Counted from the stretch's first letter, positions 16,368 through 23,918 are shown. The stretch: 26,280 nucleotides of DNA from Chloroflexota bacterium (GCA_005881495.1 VBHI01000309.1:1-26280), one strand, 5' to 3'. Notes: generated from the sequence alone by a model not told the origin. Made by a program: numbers and translations.

Positions 16368-16547
16368 TTAGCAATGATCATTTGGGCTTGCCTCATTTGC
16401 CGCAGCAGCTTCGCGCAATAAAGTGCGCAGTGTTGCTTCGGAAAGGGCGCCCATATCCTTAAAGCGGATACATCCCTTTCCTACGCTGAGCCCTTTGAGT
16501 AAATGGCGGTTGTTTTCGACGATTTCCCCATTGAGCAGATAAGGCTT
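16368..16547 (-). pseudogene. Remnant of a DUF1801-like protein
   Basis: A 59-codon open stretch on the minus strand, without a start codon and ending in TAA at 16368. It reads KPYLLNGEIVENN, then LSVGKGCIRFKDMGALS, then TLRTLLREAAAANE. The GKGCIRF...LREAA part resembles the C-terminal end of DUF1801 (YdhG-like) domains. An in-frame TAG lies two codons before it, and nothing family-like is visible upstream. It appears to be the surviving 3' end of a lost gene in the 267-base gap between its neighbours. The family assignment is tentative. Confidence 0.45.
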
Positions 16548-16625
16548 TTGCTAAAGCAGTAGGACTGACAGAATCAGCGAGCCTGCGCAAAAACCAGGAT
16601 ATGGGTAAAGACACGAGGAGACTCG

Positions 16626-17318
16626 CTAAGATCTGCGGAAGAGTTTCCTCCTAGCTTTCCCGTAAACCCGATCCAGCTCACTTGAAGCTCCTACCTGCCC
16701 TGCCATCACCTCGGGCATCCCTTGGATGAGCCCGGCGATATTCTCTTGTACCCACTGGAGTGCGCGCGGGGTTGATTCTATTACGCCAAGTGGTGTGTCA
16801 AAGACGCTGATGCTGATTATTTGGTCGTTTCCGACCTGCAGGGCATCGTAAGCAATGAAACCAGGTATCCGACTGATGATAGGCACAAAGCCCGCTTGCA
16901 CACGGTGCAGGAATTCCTCGCCTGTCCCTGGGATGATATGGTACTTTCGGATCGCCATGTACGTGGCTCCACCCTTTCTGCTTTCACCGTTTTCCTCTCC
17001 TGGACCTGGTAGTAGGTGCACGATACCTTGCTCACGCAACAGCTTCATCAAGTCTGCTCTTTCCTCTTGAGTAAGATCGAGTTGCCACAAAGTTTTTATA
17101 AAGTACTCCCTCTCCGTGTCTATAATAGACTTAGCCAGGGCGGCCATCTTAGCTTGTACCAAATCCCTGCGAGCCTTCTCACTCAGCCTATCCGACATCC
17201 TATGTACTTCCATCTCTTTTCTACCTGCAACTGTCCCCCCTCCAAATGGGCTTTCCACATGATGGACAGCATGCTTTGATTCTTTCTGGGTCTTCCAGGC
17301 CTCTAGGTCGTCAGACAT
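16626..17318 (-). CDS. Unknown N-terminal region joined to an ABM-like C-terminal domain
   Basis: A 230-residue soluble protein. The last 100 residues (from MAIRKYHIIPGTGEEFLHRV through SRIPGFIAY, ISVFDTPLGVIEST and WVQENIAGL) look like the dimeric alpha+beta barrel of antibiotic-biosynthesis-monooxygenase-like proteins of the non-catalytic kind common in actinobacteria and Chloroflexi. The first 115 residues are charged and helical (SEKARRDLVQAKMAALAKSI), with no domain I recognise. The ATG at 17318 (GGCAGG upstream) is preferred over a rare-codon start at 17360. A secondary Met at the start of the ABM-like part could make a short form. It sits downstream of the IS110 element; function unknown. 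Confidence 0.7.
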   Translation of the reverse strand: MSDDLEAWKTQKESKHAVHHVESPFGGGTVAGRKEMEVHRMSDRLSEKARRDLVQAKMAALAKSIIDTEREYFIKTLWQLDLTQEERADLMKLLREQGIVHLLPGPGEENGESRKGGATYMAIRKYHIIPGTGEEFLHRVQAGFVPIISRIPGFIAYDALQVGNDQIISISVFDTPLGVIESTPRALQWVQENIAGLIQGMPEVMAGQVGASSELDRVYGKARRKLFRRS

Positions 17319-17569
17319 GAGAATGTACCTGCCTTTCCGAGACTCTATAGCTGCTACCAATTGCTGAGAAGCGATGGGTCAGGGAAGGACCCTTCGCAGG
17401 CATACTTCCTTCTGATTTGGCTTCTCTCCTTAGCACCATAACATCCAAACCTCACAAACTTGTAACAGTCATAAAGCTCCTTATCACAACCGTGACACAG
17501 ACCTGACCTGAGCTGGACTTTCTCTGAAAATGGAATCTCGATTGCGCTGGGGAGGGGAAACCTCCTGAC
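17319..17569. other. Gap holding the IS110 right end and the promoter region of the ABM-like gene
   Basis: A 251-base stretch without a gene. A small hairpin GGGTC...GACCC (about 17377-17393) lies upstream of the ABM-like gene. GAGCTGGAC (17510-17518) repeats a sequence in the IS upstream region and may mark the IS right end. A 5-bp hairpin GGAGG...CCTCC (about 17551-17565) directly follows the transposase stop. Exact element ends are not visible. Confidence 0.35.
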
Positions 17570-18955
17570 TCATGCCGCCTCCCCAGCGGCTTCCAGCGTC
17601 ACCTTGAACCCAAGTTGCTCCAGGCGATGGACGGATTGCCGTGCAACGGCCGATCGCTCTCGCTCATCAAAGTAGTTACTGCCCAGGTCTTGATAGGGCT
17701 GCTGGCGTTGCAGGACGTGATAGGCAATGATCAGAATGCTGTGCGCTACAGCCACCACTGCCCGCTTTTTGCCCCGTCTGTGGGTAAGCCGCCGTCCTTG
17801 CGCACTCAAGTACGTGCCTTTGGTACGCATCGCCCCCTGGGCCGCTTCAATGAGGGCGTGACGCAACCAGCGATCACCTTTGCGCGTGGTACCACGGATC
17901 TGTTTCCCCGCACTTTGATGGTTGCCTGGACAGATGCCGACCCACGAGGCTAGGTGCCCTGCTGTAGGAAAACGCTGCATGTCGGTTCCCACTTCGGCCA
18001 GGAAAATCTCCGCAATACGTTGGTTGACGCCAGGGATGCTATCCAGCAGAGCGATGGCCTGCTGATACGAAAGCGGCACCTTTGGCCCCTCCTCAGGCAC
18101 TTGATCCTGAGCAAGCATCGATCCAGTTCCGACTGGCGTGGAGGAAACGAGTGCCTGTTCTTGCCGCTGATCGTCTGAGGCGCAGGAGACCAGCTCGGCT
18201 TTCTCGTCAGATGGGGCAGAGAGAAACTGTTCAATCTTGCCATTGCAGTCAGCGACCTGCTCATCTAAGAAGTCAATGTGAGTCAACAAGCTCGTCAGCA
18301 GAAAACGATGATGATCATCCACTCGCCCGACCAGCGCCTGTTCCAGGTCTTCACGTTTTTTACGAAGCTTCCCCCTGGCCAATTTCGCTAAAACCTCGGG
18401 ATTGGTTTCTCCTTGCAGGAGTGCGTCGAGCATGTCACGCGCGGACAGGCCCATGATATTAGTCACCACGGCAGTCAGTTTGAGATTGGTATCTTCGAGC
18501 ACTTTATGCAGCCGATTGACCAGCCGCGCGCGTTCAGCCAACAGCGTACTGCGGTAGCGCGTGAGTTCACGTAAGTGCCGTTGGGGGGCCGGCGGAACAA
18601 AACTTGGTCGCAACAACCCATGCTGGAGGAGATCAGCGATCCATTCAGCATCTTTGATATCGGTCTTTCGGCCAGGGACAGCTTTGATATGTTGAGCATT
18701 GACTAGCAGGAGCTCGAATTGCCCTTCTAACAGGTTCCAAATCGGTCTCCAATAGACTCCCGTCGACTCCATGGCGACATGGGTGCATCCGGCACTGGTG
18801 AGCCAATCCGCCAACGCCAAGATGTCTTTGGTCATGGTCGGAAAGTGTCGGATCTCTTTCTGGAACTCGCCGGCCTCATTCAGGCTGATCAGGCAAGCCA
18901 CGATCAGTTTCTTGTGTACATCGAGACCACAACAACAGCGGTGGATAATCTGCAT
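17570..18955 (-). CDS. IS110-family transposase (DEDD recombinase)
   Basis: A 461-residue bridge-RNA-type recombinase with both family domains. The N-terminal RuvC-like DEDD domain has D12 (GLDVHK), E63 (MESTGVYW), D99 and D102 (TDIKDAEW). The C-terminal Transposase_20 domain begins near 298 with the helix-hairpin-helix-like LLDSIPGVNQRIAEIFLAEV and carries the catalytic Ser348 in NHQSAGKQIRG. A coiled region (about 130-245) and an unusually long linker (about 245-295, Ser/Gln/Glu-rich) join them. All catalytic residues are present, so it appears active. GGAGGG lies 5 bases before the ATG. Its upstream non-coding region probably specifies the guide RNA. Confidence 0.95.
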   Translation of the reverse strand: MQIIHRCCCGLDVHKKLIVACLISLNEAGEFQKEIRHFPTMTKDILALADWLTSAGCTHVAMESTGVYWRPIWNLLEGQFELLLVNAQHIKAVPGRKTDIKDAEWIADLLQHGLLRPSFVPPAPQRHLRELTRYRSTLLAERARLVNRLHKVLEDTNLKLTAVVTNIMGLSARDMLDALLQGETNPEVLAKLARGKLRKKREDLEQALVGRVDDHHRFLLTSLLTHIDFLDEQVADCNGKIEQFLSAPSDEKAELVSCASDDQRQEQALVSSTPVGTGSMLAQDQVPEEGPKVPLSYQQAIALLDSIPGVNQRIAEIFLAEVGTDMQRFPTAGHLASWVGICPGNHQSAGKQIRGTTRKGDRWLRHALIEAAQGAMRTKGTYLSAQGRRLTHRRGKKRAVVAVAHSILIIAYHVLQRQQPYQDLGSNYFDERERSAVARQSVHRLEQLGFKVTLEAAGEAA

Positions 18956-18961
18956 GTGTTC

Positions 18962-19140
18962 CCTCCATCGGACTTCTTCTCAAACAGGCAGCGAGCTGGA
19001 CGTCTTTTGAAAGAGATCTTTCTCTACGTGCTTCCCCTTGTGGGAGCAACAGACGGTGGGTGCCTGAAGACGTCTCCGATCAGATTTGTAGCGGGCTCGT
19101 AGCACCAAGTCGAGCTCCGACCTCTGCGCAGTCGCTCCTG
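18962..19140 (-). ncRNA. Candidate IS110 bridge RNA
   Basis: The transposase's 5' non-coding region. A TATACT box (19152-19147, minus strand) would start a transcript near 19140, giving about 180 bases up to the transposase ribosome site, close to the size known for the IS621 bridge RNA. Hairpins are visible in order: GCTCG...CGAGC, AGACG...CGTCT, TGCTCCC-ACAA-GGGGAAGCA, and a last stem TCTTTCAAA (19014-19006) paired with TTTGAGAAGA (18984-18975), one bulge, enclosing a 21-base loop. That loop contains GTCCAGCTC (19001-18993), also present just past the transposase stop (17518-17510). This is where a donor-binding loop would be expected. Inferred from family knowledge; exact ends unknown. Confidence 0.4.
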
Positions 19141-19184
19141 GGGAACAGTATAGCCCATCGCCAGCTCATTTTCATCGGTGGTGG

Positions 19185-19199
19185 TGTCCCGCAGGGACA
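19185..19199. repeat. Short hairpin in the IS110 left non-coding end
   Basis: TGTCCC-GCA-GGGACA is a perfect 6-bp inverted repeat with a 3-base loop, upstream of the candidate bridge RNA start. It may be a structural part of the element's left end or a shield against read-through from the kinase gene. Confidence 0.4.
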
Positions 19200-19253
19200 T
19201 GGCGATTTGTACAATTTTCGGGTACTTAACACAGATAGCATGCAACAAGGGAT

Positions 19254-21098
19254 TTAAAATCTTGGGCCGGCAGTGAAATAGCTATCTTTCGAACTACATG
19301 TCGTGCTGCTGCTGCAAAAGAATCCTTTCAGAAAGTCTCCCTGATTAACATTGCCATAAAAGTAGAGCGGTAACTGACCGGCAGGTTGTTGCACTGTAAA
19401 ATGGAAGTTGCCTTGAAGATCGACCGTGCCCGCGAGCGGATAGTTCTGAGAAGTAGAAGTGTTGGTAAACGTTCCGATTAAGACACCACTCCCCTGGCTT
19501 TGCACTATTTTTATCGAGATGTTTGATGTCCGATTCGTTGTAGCATCAAACATACTACCGTTATATGTGCCAGCAATGTATATCCCTGGCGGGGTCGTGG
19601 TCGGGGAAATTTGAACAGTTGGAGTGTGTTTTGACGTTTGCGCAACAGCAGTCGCCGTCTGTGGTTGAGCTAAGACATTCGTGCTGGCCTGGTGGCTGCT
19701 AAAGGTGCTATAAAAAAACACTGCCCCGCCAAGTAATAGTAGTATGATGAGACCTGAGATAATACCGACAGTCATAGCGAGGGAGACGCGCCGTCTTTTG
19801 GGCGGAAGTGGCTGCTGTTGTACCTCTGGTGCTCGAAGGTTGGGATGAGAGGATGCTACTGTTGGGAGATCACGGTCTGATACTGATACGGGCCCAGATG
19901 GCTGCTGTACCCCGCTTTGCGAGGAGAGAACCGTCTGCTCAGCACTGATTCTATTTGATGGCTGCTGTGCTACTTCGGAAAATGTAACGGCAATGGTCAG
20001 GATGAGTTCACCCACGGGATTGCTTGACTCGTCGGGGTTCCGCAAACGGATGATCTGGCCATCATAGGCCCCTGCGGGTACCGACACCTTCACCTTATGA
20101 CCCCCTGGTAAGGTAATCATGCGGCTGGTACCAGATCTTGCCTCTGCCGTGCTGATAGCCAGTGTACTACGTATGTCTTCGGTAGCATCGTCGGCGCTCG
20201 GCTGCGACGGCCTGACGACAAGCCTGGCAGGTAGAAACTGCATTGCTCGCTCAAATTCGCTGGCAAAGTCGGCGATAGAAGGGAAACGATCTTCGGGTTT
20301 CTTCGCCAATGCACGTAGGATTACCCGGTCAACAGTTGCAGACAGATTTGGATTGTAATTGCCAGGCGGGGGTGGTTGAACACTGAAGTGCTGATACATC
20401 AATTGTTCCATTCCGCCCACAAAGGGAGGTCGCCCCGCCAGTATTTCGTAGATCATGACAGCCAGCGCATACTGGTCGGTGGCGGGAACAGTCATGCTAC
20501 TCCACTGCTCGGGAGCCATGGAGGTGGGAGTACCGCGGATGGTGCGACTGGAACTGGAAGCAGTGGTACTGCTACGAGCAATGCCGAAATCAGCCAGGAG
20601 CAGCGTCGGGCAGTTCGGATTCTTGCGATTGCTGCGCAAAAGAAAGTTAGAAGGTTTGACATCCAGGTGAATAACTTGATGGTCGTGCGCATACTGGAGA
20701 GCATCTGCGGCCTGCTCAACCAATCGCACGATGTCCTGTGGTGTTAGCATAGCGCTACTGCCCTGGCGCAGCCAGCCCGCTAGTGACCCATCCTGGCAAT
20801 ATGGCATAACCATATAGCTTACCGTAATATCCTCGTGCGTTTCCTCACCAAAGTCGTAAAGGGGCAAGATGTTGGGATGTTCGAGCGCGGCGATGGCTTT
20901 TGCTTCACGTTGGAAGAGGCGGGCTGCATCTCCGGCTGTTGCGCTGCCTAAATAGGGGGCACTTTCAGAGCGAATGACCTTAATCGCCACTTGCCGGCTA
21001 ACACGTGTGTCATTCATGAGATAAACTTCGCCCATACCGCCGCCGCCGATCAAGTGCAAAAAGCGGTACCGACCATTCTGGAGCTCTTCTAGTGCCAT
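19254..21098 (-). CDS. Membrane-anchored Ser/Thr protein kinase with DnaJ-C-like segment
   Basis: A 614-residue PknB-type kinase. The kinase domain covers about residues 10-285: GGGGMGEVY glycine loop, VAIKVI (Lys40), HLDVKPSNF (Asp146), LADFG (Asp170), then GTPTSMAPEQW. The Arg before the catalytic Asp is Leu (HLD), so it is a non-RD kinase and may not need activation-loop phosphorylation. A segment at 327-372 (ITLPGGHKVKVSVPAGAYDG, then IIRLRN and GELILTIAV) resembles a DnaJ C-terminal peptide-binding fold. After a Gln/Ser/Pro linker come RRR, one membrane helix (about 439-463) and an outer beta-rich domain of about 150 residues with a Cys pair near the end, perhaps a sensor. A promoter and a long inverted repeat precede it. 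The ATG at 21098 has a weak GAG site. An IS110 element follows. Confidence 0.9.
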   Translation of the reverse strand: MALEELQNGRYRFLHLIGGGGMGEVYLMNDTRVSRQVAIKVIRSESAPYLGSATAGDAARLFQREAKAIAALEHPNILPLYDFGEETHEDITVSYMVMPYCQDGSLAGWLRQGSSAMLTPQDIVRLVEQAADALQYAHDHQVIHLDVKPSNFLLRSNRKNPNCPTLLLADFGIARSSTTASSSSRTIRGTPTSMAPEQWSSMTVPATDQYALAVMIYEILAGRPPFVGGMEQLMYQHFSVQPPPPGNYNPNLSATVDRVILRALAKKPEDRFPSIADFASEFERAMQFLPARLVVRPSQPSADDATEDIRSTLAISTAEARSGTSRMITLPGGHKVKVSVPAGAYDGQIIRLRNPDESSNPVGELILTIAVTFSEVAQQPSNRISAEQTVLSSQSGVQQPSGPVSVSDRDLPTVASSHPNLRAPEVQQQPLPPKRRRVSLAMTVGIISGLIILLLLGGAVFFYSTFSSHQASTNVLAQPQTATAVAQTSKHTPTVQISPTTTPPGIYIAGTYNGSMFDATTNRTSNISIKIVQSQGSGVLIGTFTNTSTSQNYPLAGTVDLQGNFHFTVQQPAGQLPLYFYGNVNQGDFLKGFFCSSSTTCSSKDSYFTAGPRF

Positions 21099-21134
21099 CT
21101 TTTAACTCAATTCTCAAGAGTAAGGAATGGGTTT

Positions 21135-21177
21135 CACAGTTCGTGGTAGCTAACGGCTTGCTGGCAATAGAACTGTG
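21135..21177. promoter_or_regulatory. 8-bp inverted repeat in the kinase leader
   Basis: CACAGTTC (21135-21142) and GAACTGTG (21170-21177) are perfect inverted copies 27 bases apart, filling most of the untranslated leader just downstream of the predicted start site. It could be a looping operator pair or an RNA stem that affects translation. Confidence 0.4.
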
Positions 21178-21182
21178 CAGCT

Positions 21183-21212
21183 AGTATAGCACAAGTAATT
21201 GGAATATGAAAA
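21183..21212 (-). promoter_or_regulatory. Promoter of the membrane-anchored kinase gene
   Basis: On the minus strand TTTTCA (21212-21207) is followed after 18 bases by TATACT (21188-21183), preceded by TGC, an extended -10 signature. Predicted transcription start is near 21176, giving an 80-base leader. Confidence 0.55.
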
Positions 21213-21290
21213 GAGCCAGAACGCTCTCTCTGGTTCAACCACAAACCAGGGGCTGTAACTATCATCCCCCACCTGGCCACGTATATAGTA

Positions 21291-21407
21291 GGGTTGACCC
21301 TTGCGGTCAACCCTGGACGCGCTACGCGCGGTCAACCTTGGGCGCTACGCGCGGTCAACCCTGGACGCGCTACGCGCGGTCAACCATGGACGCGCTGCGT
21401 GCGGTCG
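21291..21407 (+). repeat. GGTCAACC tandem palindromic repeat array
   Basis: It begins with a 9-bp inverted repeat GGGTTGACC-CTTGC-GGTCAACCC (21291-21313). Tandem units follow: 21313-21337 (25 bases, CTGGACGCGCTACGCGC then GGTCAACC), 21338-21360 (23 bases, two deleted), 21361-21385 (identical to the first) and 21386-21407 (diverged). Each unit also holds the small palindrome GCGCTACGCGC. The lead-in TAGTAGGGTTGACCCTTGCGG is nearly the same as that of the cluster at 4402-4520. The array ends 3 bases before the stop of the TPR kinase. Not CRISPR: there are no unique spacers. Confidence 0.85.
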
Positions 21408-21410
21408 TTT

Positions 21411-23771
21411 CTAACGTACCACTCCCCTTAACTTCCCCGCCTGCTTCTCGGCATCCTTTGCATCCCTGGATCGGCGCAAACTCTTGAGGGCCTCAGCTTT
21501 GCGCGTCCAGTTGTCGGGATCATTGGGGGCAAGGAGAATCGCTTGCTCTGCGGCATCCAGCGCTTCCTGGTTACGCTTCAATTTTTTCAGCACCAGTGAT
21601 AGGTTATGCCAGGCAGAAGCCATTTGTGGGTTCAGCTTCACCGCGCGATCATATGATGTTAACGCCTGCGAGTAGTTGTTCAAGTGGTAGAAGGTATTGC
21701 CCTGCCCATTCCAGGCCTGTGCGAAATTCGGGTTGATTCTCAAAGCCGTTTCGTAGGCGTGGAGGGCCTCGGTATATCTCTCAAGTTGCGCATATACCCC
21801 TGCCTTCCCGTTCCAGGCCGATGCGAAACGTGCATCGATACGTAGCGCCTGGTCATATGATTTCAGCGCCTCGATACGCTCACCCAGGTCGTTGAGCACG
21901 TTGCCACGTCTATTCCATGCCTTGGCATAATTGGGATCACAGCGCAGCGCTCTATCAAACATCTCCAGCGCCGAATTCAGTTTTTGTTGCACATAATACA
22001 CATTGCCTATACCGTAACAGGCAGGAGCATAGTTTTTGTCCAGTTTCAGCGCCTCTTGAAACGCTTGTAACGCCAGTTTATATCTCCCCATGTCATAGAG
22101 TACTGAGCCTTTGCCGTTCCATGCCGAGACAAGTGCGGGGTTGCAGTTACACGCCTGCTGATAGCAATCAAGCGACTCCTGCAGTCGACCCATATCATGA
22201 AGCACGCTGGCCTTGCCGCTCCACGAGGTCGCGATATTTTTATCATAGGTCAGAGCCATATCAAAGGCGCTTAAGGCCTCTTGAAAACGTTTTTGCTGTC
22301 TAAGCACCAGGCCTTTATTATTCCATGCCTGCGCCATATGTGGATCAAAGCGCAGCGCCATATCGAAAGCATCGAGCGCCTCTTTGGGACGTCCAAGCGC
22401 ATTGAGCACCGCCCCTTTGCCGTTCCACGAAGGAGCATTGTTCGGGTCCAGCTTCAACGCTCGCTCAAATGCCACGAGCGCATCCTGGTTGCGTTGCAGC
22501 GTACTCAGCGCCGTTCCTTTGCCATTCCAGGAAATAACCAGCGTTGGATCCAGCTTTAAGGCGCGCTCAAATGACGTCAGGGCTTCGGTATGTCGGGCCA
22601 TCAGACCCTGCGTCAAGCCGCGCCCCTGCCAGCCCAGTGGATTCGTGCCATTAAGCTGTAGCGCCTGTGTATAGACCTTCTCCGCCTCGCTCAGGCGTTT
22701 CTGTGTATAGAGGGTATACGCTTCTTCCAGGAGCAGATCAACTCCAGATGGTGTAGTATTGGTGCTGCTACTTGTAGCGCTGGGGCCATAGGAATAGCCG
22801 ATGCGTGGTATCGACATCGTCTGCTGACCACCCGGGCCTGTTTGCCCCTGGTAGGTCGCGTCGTTGGCGCGTAGTGCCTGCAAAACCTCCTGGGCGTTGG
22901 CGGGACGGTGCTCGGCGTCCATCGCTAACATGCGCTGCAGTAATGCTGACAGGCCAGGTGAAACGGCAGGGTTGGCCTGTGACGCTTGCCGGAAGAAAAA
23001 AGGGCGTTCACTGGGATCATCGCCTGTCAACAGGCAGTGTATCAACGCCCCAAGGCTGTAGAGATCTGAGCGCGGTGTACTCTGTGCTTTACCATATTGT
23101 TCGGGAGCTGCGTAGCCAGGTGAACCCAGTGCGACAGTATCGTGAGATTGGCCCGGCTTGAAAAAACGAGCGATGCCAAAGTCAATCAAAAAGATGTGCC
23201 CACTTTCGCTGATCATCACATTGGCAGGTTTGAGGTCACGAAAAATGATTGGTGGTTGATGATTATGGAGATAACTCAGTACGTCACACAATTGCTCTGC
23301 CCAATTCACCACCTGCTCCACTGGCAGCGGGTCGTGTCTCGTGTGTTCCAGGTACTCTTCCAGCGTTTCGCCATCGATGAAATCCATGACCAGGTATGAA
23401 CGATCATTTTCTGTGAAGTGGTCGTGAATACGCGGCAAATTGGGGTGGAGCAGCTTGCCTAATAAACGCGCCTCACGCTCAAAAGCAGCCTCCGCTTCCT
23501 CCAGGCCAGCAGCAGGTAATCCCGCCTTGCTCATCTCTTTAATGGCCACAAAGCGGTCATCGATCCGCGTATCGATGGCTTTATAGACGGCGCCCATGCC
23601 TCCCTGGCCTATACGGCTTACCAGTTGGTAGCGACCAATCAGTAGTGTTTGTTCCGGTAGAGCGCCCGTTGTTTGTGTGACGGGTAGTGGTGAGGCACAG
23701 TGCTGGCAGAACCGTGCCAGTGGGGCATTGGCCGCCCCACACTTTTCACAAAATAGCTCCTCTGATGCCAT
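21411..23771 (-). CDS. Soluble Ser/Thr protein kinase with zinc ribbon and 13 TPR repeats
   Basis: A 786-residue cytoplasmic kinase. A zinc ribbon lies at the N-terminus (C8, C11, C22, C25 in FCEKCGAANAPLARFCQHC). The kinase domain covers about 45-315: GQGGMGAVYKA, AIKEM (Lys78), FRDLKPANVM (Asp179, RD-type Arg present), LIDFG (Asp197), GSPGYAAPEQYG. After a Ser/Thr-rich linker come 13 consecutive 34-residue TPR units to the C-terminus, unusually regular with a repeated W-N-G-K-G start and ALKLDP end. The TPR superhelix should bind partner proteins or substrates. There is no membrane helix. The ATG at 23771 is chosen over an in-frame TTG 6 bases upstream. It has its own promoter and lies just upstream of the other kinase gene, separated by the repeat array. 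Confidence 0.93.
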   Translation of the reverse strand: MASEELFCEKCGAANAPLARFCQHCASPLPVTQTTGALPEQTLLIGRYQLVSRIGQGGMGAVYKAIDTRIDDRFVAIKEMSKAGLPAAGLEEAEAAFEREARLLGKLLHPNLPRIHDHFTENDRSYLVMDFIDGETLEEYLEHTRHDPLPVEQVVNWAEQLCDVLSYLHNHQPPIIFRDLKPANVMISESGHIFLIDFGIARFFKPGQSHDTVALGSPGYAAPEQYGKAQSTPRSDLYSLGALIHCLLTGDDPSERPFFFRQASQANPAVSPGLSALLQRMLAMDAEHRPANAQEVLQALRANDATYQGQTGPGGQQTMSIPRIGYSYGPSATSSSTNTTPSGVDLLLEEAYTLYTQKRLSEAEKVYTQALQLNGTNPLGWQGRGLTQGLMARHTEALTSFERALKLDPTLVISWNGKGTALSTLQRNQDALVAFERALKLDPNNAPSWNGKGAVLNALGRPKEALDAFDMALRFDPHMAQAWNNKGLVLRQQKRFQEALSAFDMALTYDKNIATSWSGKASVLHDMGRLQESLDCYQQACNCNPALVSAWNGKGSVLYDMGRYKLALQAFQEALKLDKNYAPACYGIGNVYYVQQKLNSALEMFDRALRCDPNYAKAWNRRGNVLNDLGERIEALKSYDQALRIDARFASAWNGKAGVYAQLERYTEALHAYETALRINPNFAQAWNGQGNTFYHLNNYSQALTSYDRAVKLNPQMASAWHNLSLVLKKLKRNQEALDAAEQAILLAPNDPDNWTRKAEALKSLRRSRDAKDAEKQAGKLRGVVR

Positions 23772-23799
23772 AGACAATTTCTACTACTTCCATACTTCC

Positions 23800-23827
23800 A
23801 GTATCGACACTCTATGATACTTGTCAA
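23800..23827 (-). promoter_or_regulatory. Promoter of the TPR-kinase gene with overlapping inverted repeat
   Basis: On the minus strand a perfect TTGACA (23827-23822) is followed after 16 bases by GATACT (23805-23800); ATACTG at 17 bases is the alternative. AGTATC and GATACT form an inverted repeat across the spacer, so a dimeric regulator could bind here. The leader would be only about 22 bases. Confidence 0.6.
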
Positions 23828-23918
23828 AATCAGTTTAGAGATATCTCTCGTGATCTAAAAGCCGGACAGAACAATACATAATATTGGCTTATGACGTCAT
23901 CTATACCATAATAGCATA

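Larger units (their letters stand above)
17510..19250 (-). mobile_element. IS110-family insertion sequence (ends approximate)
   Basis: A single intact DEDD transposase flanked by non-coding DNA: 298 bases on its 5' side up to the stop of the kinase gene, and about 50-200 bases on its 3' side. The longer non-coding part on the 5' side is the IS110-group layout, whereas IS1111 elements carry theirs at the 3' side with subterminal inverted repeats. No terminal inverted repeats or target duplications are seen, as expected for this family. The true edges need an empty-site comparison. Confidence 0.7.

Noticed and set aside
17615..19102. Plus-strand open frames within and upstream of the IS110 gene
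   Set aside because: They are antisense to the transposase or to its structured non-coding region; no ribosome sites or protein-like composition.
17570..19250. IS1111-subgroup assignment
   Set aside because: The larger non-coding part is on the 5' side and no subterminal inverted repeats were seen, so the IS110 subgroup fits better.
21291..21407. Possible CRISPR array
   Set aside because: Units are directly tandem with no unique spacers of constant length and no cas genes nearby.
21917..23161. Several plus-strand open frames opposite the TPR kinase
   Set aside because: Shadows created by the regular TPR codon pattern; Arg/Ser/Cys-rich low-quality proteins.
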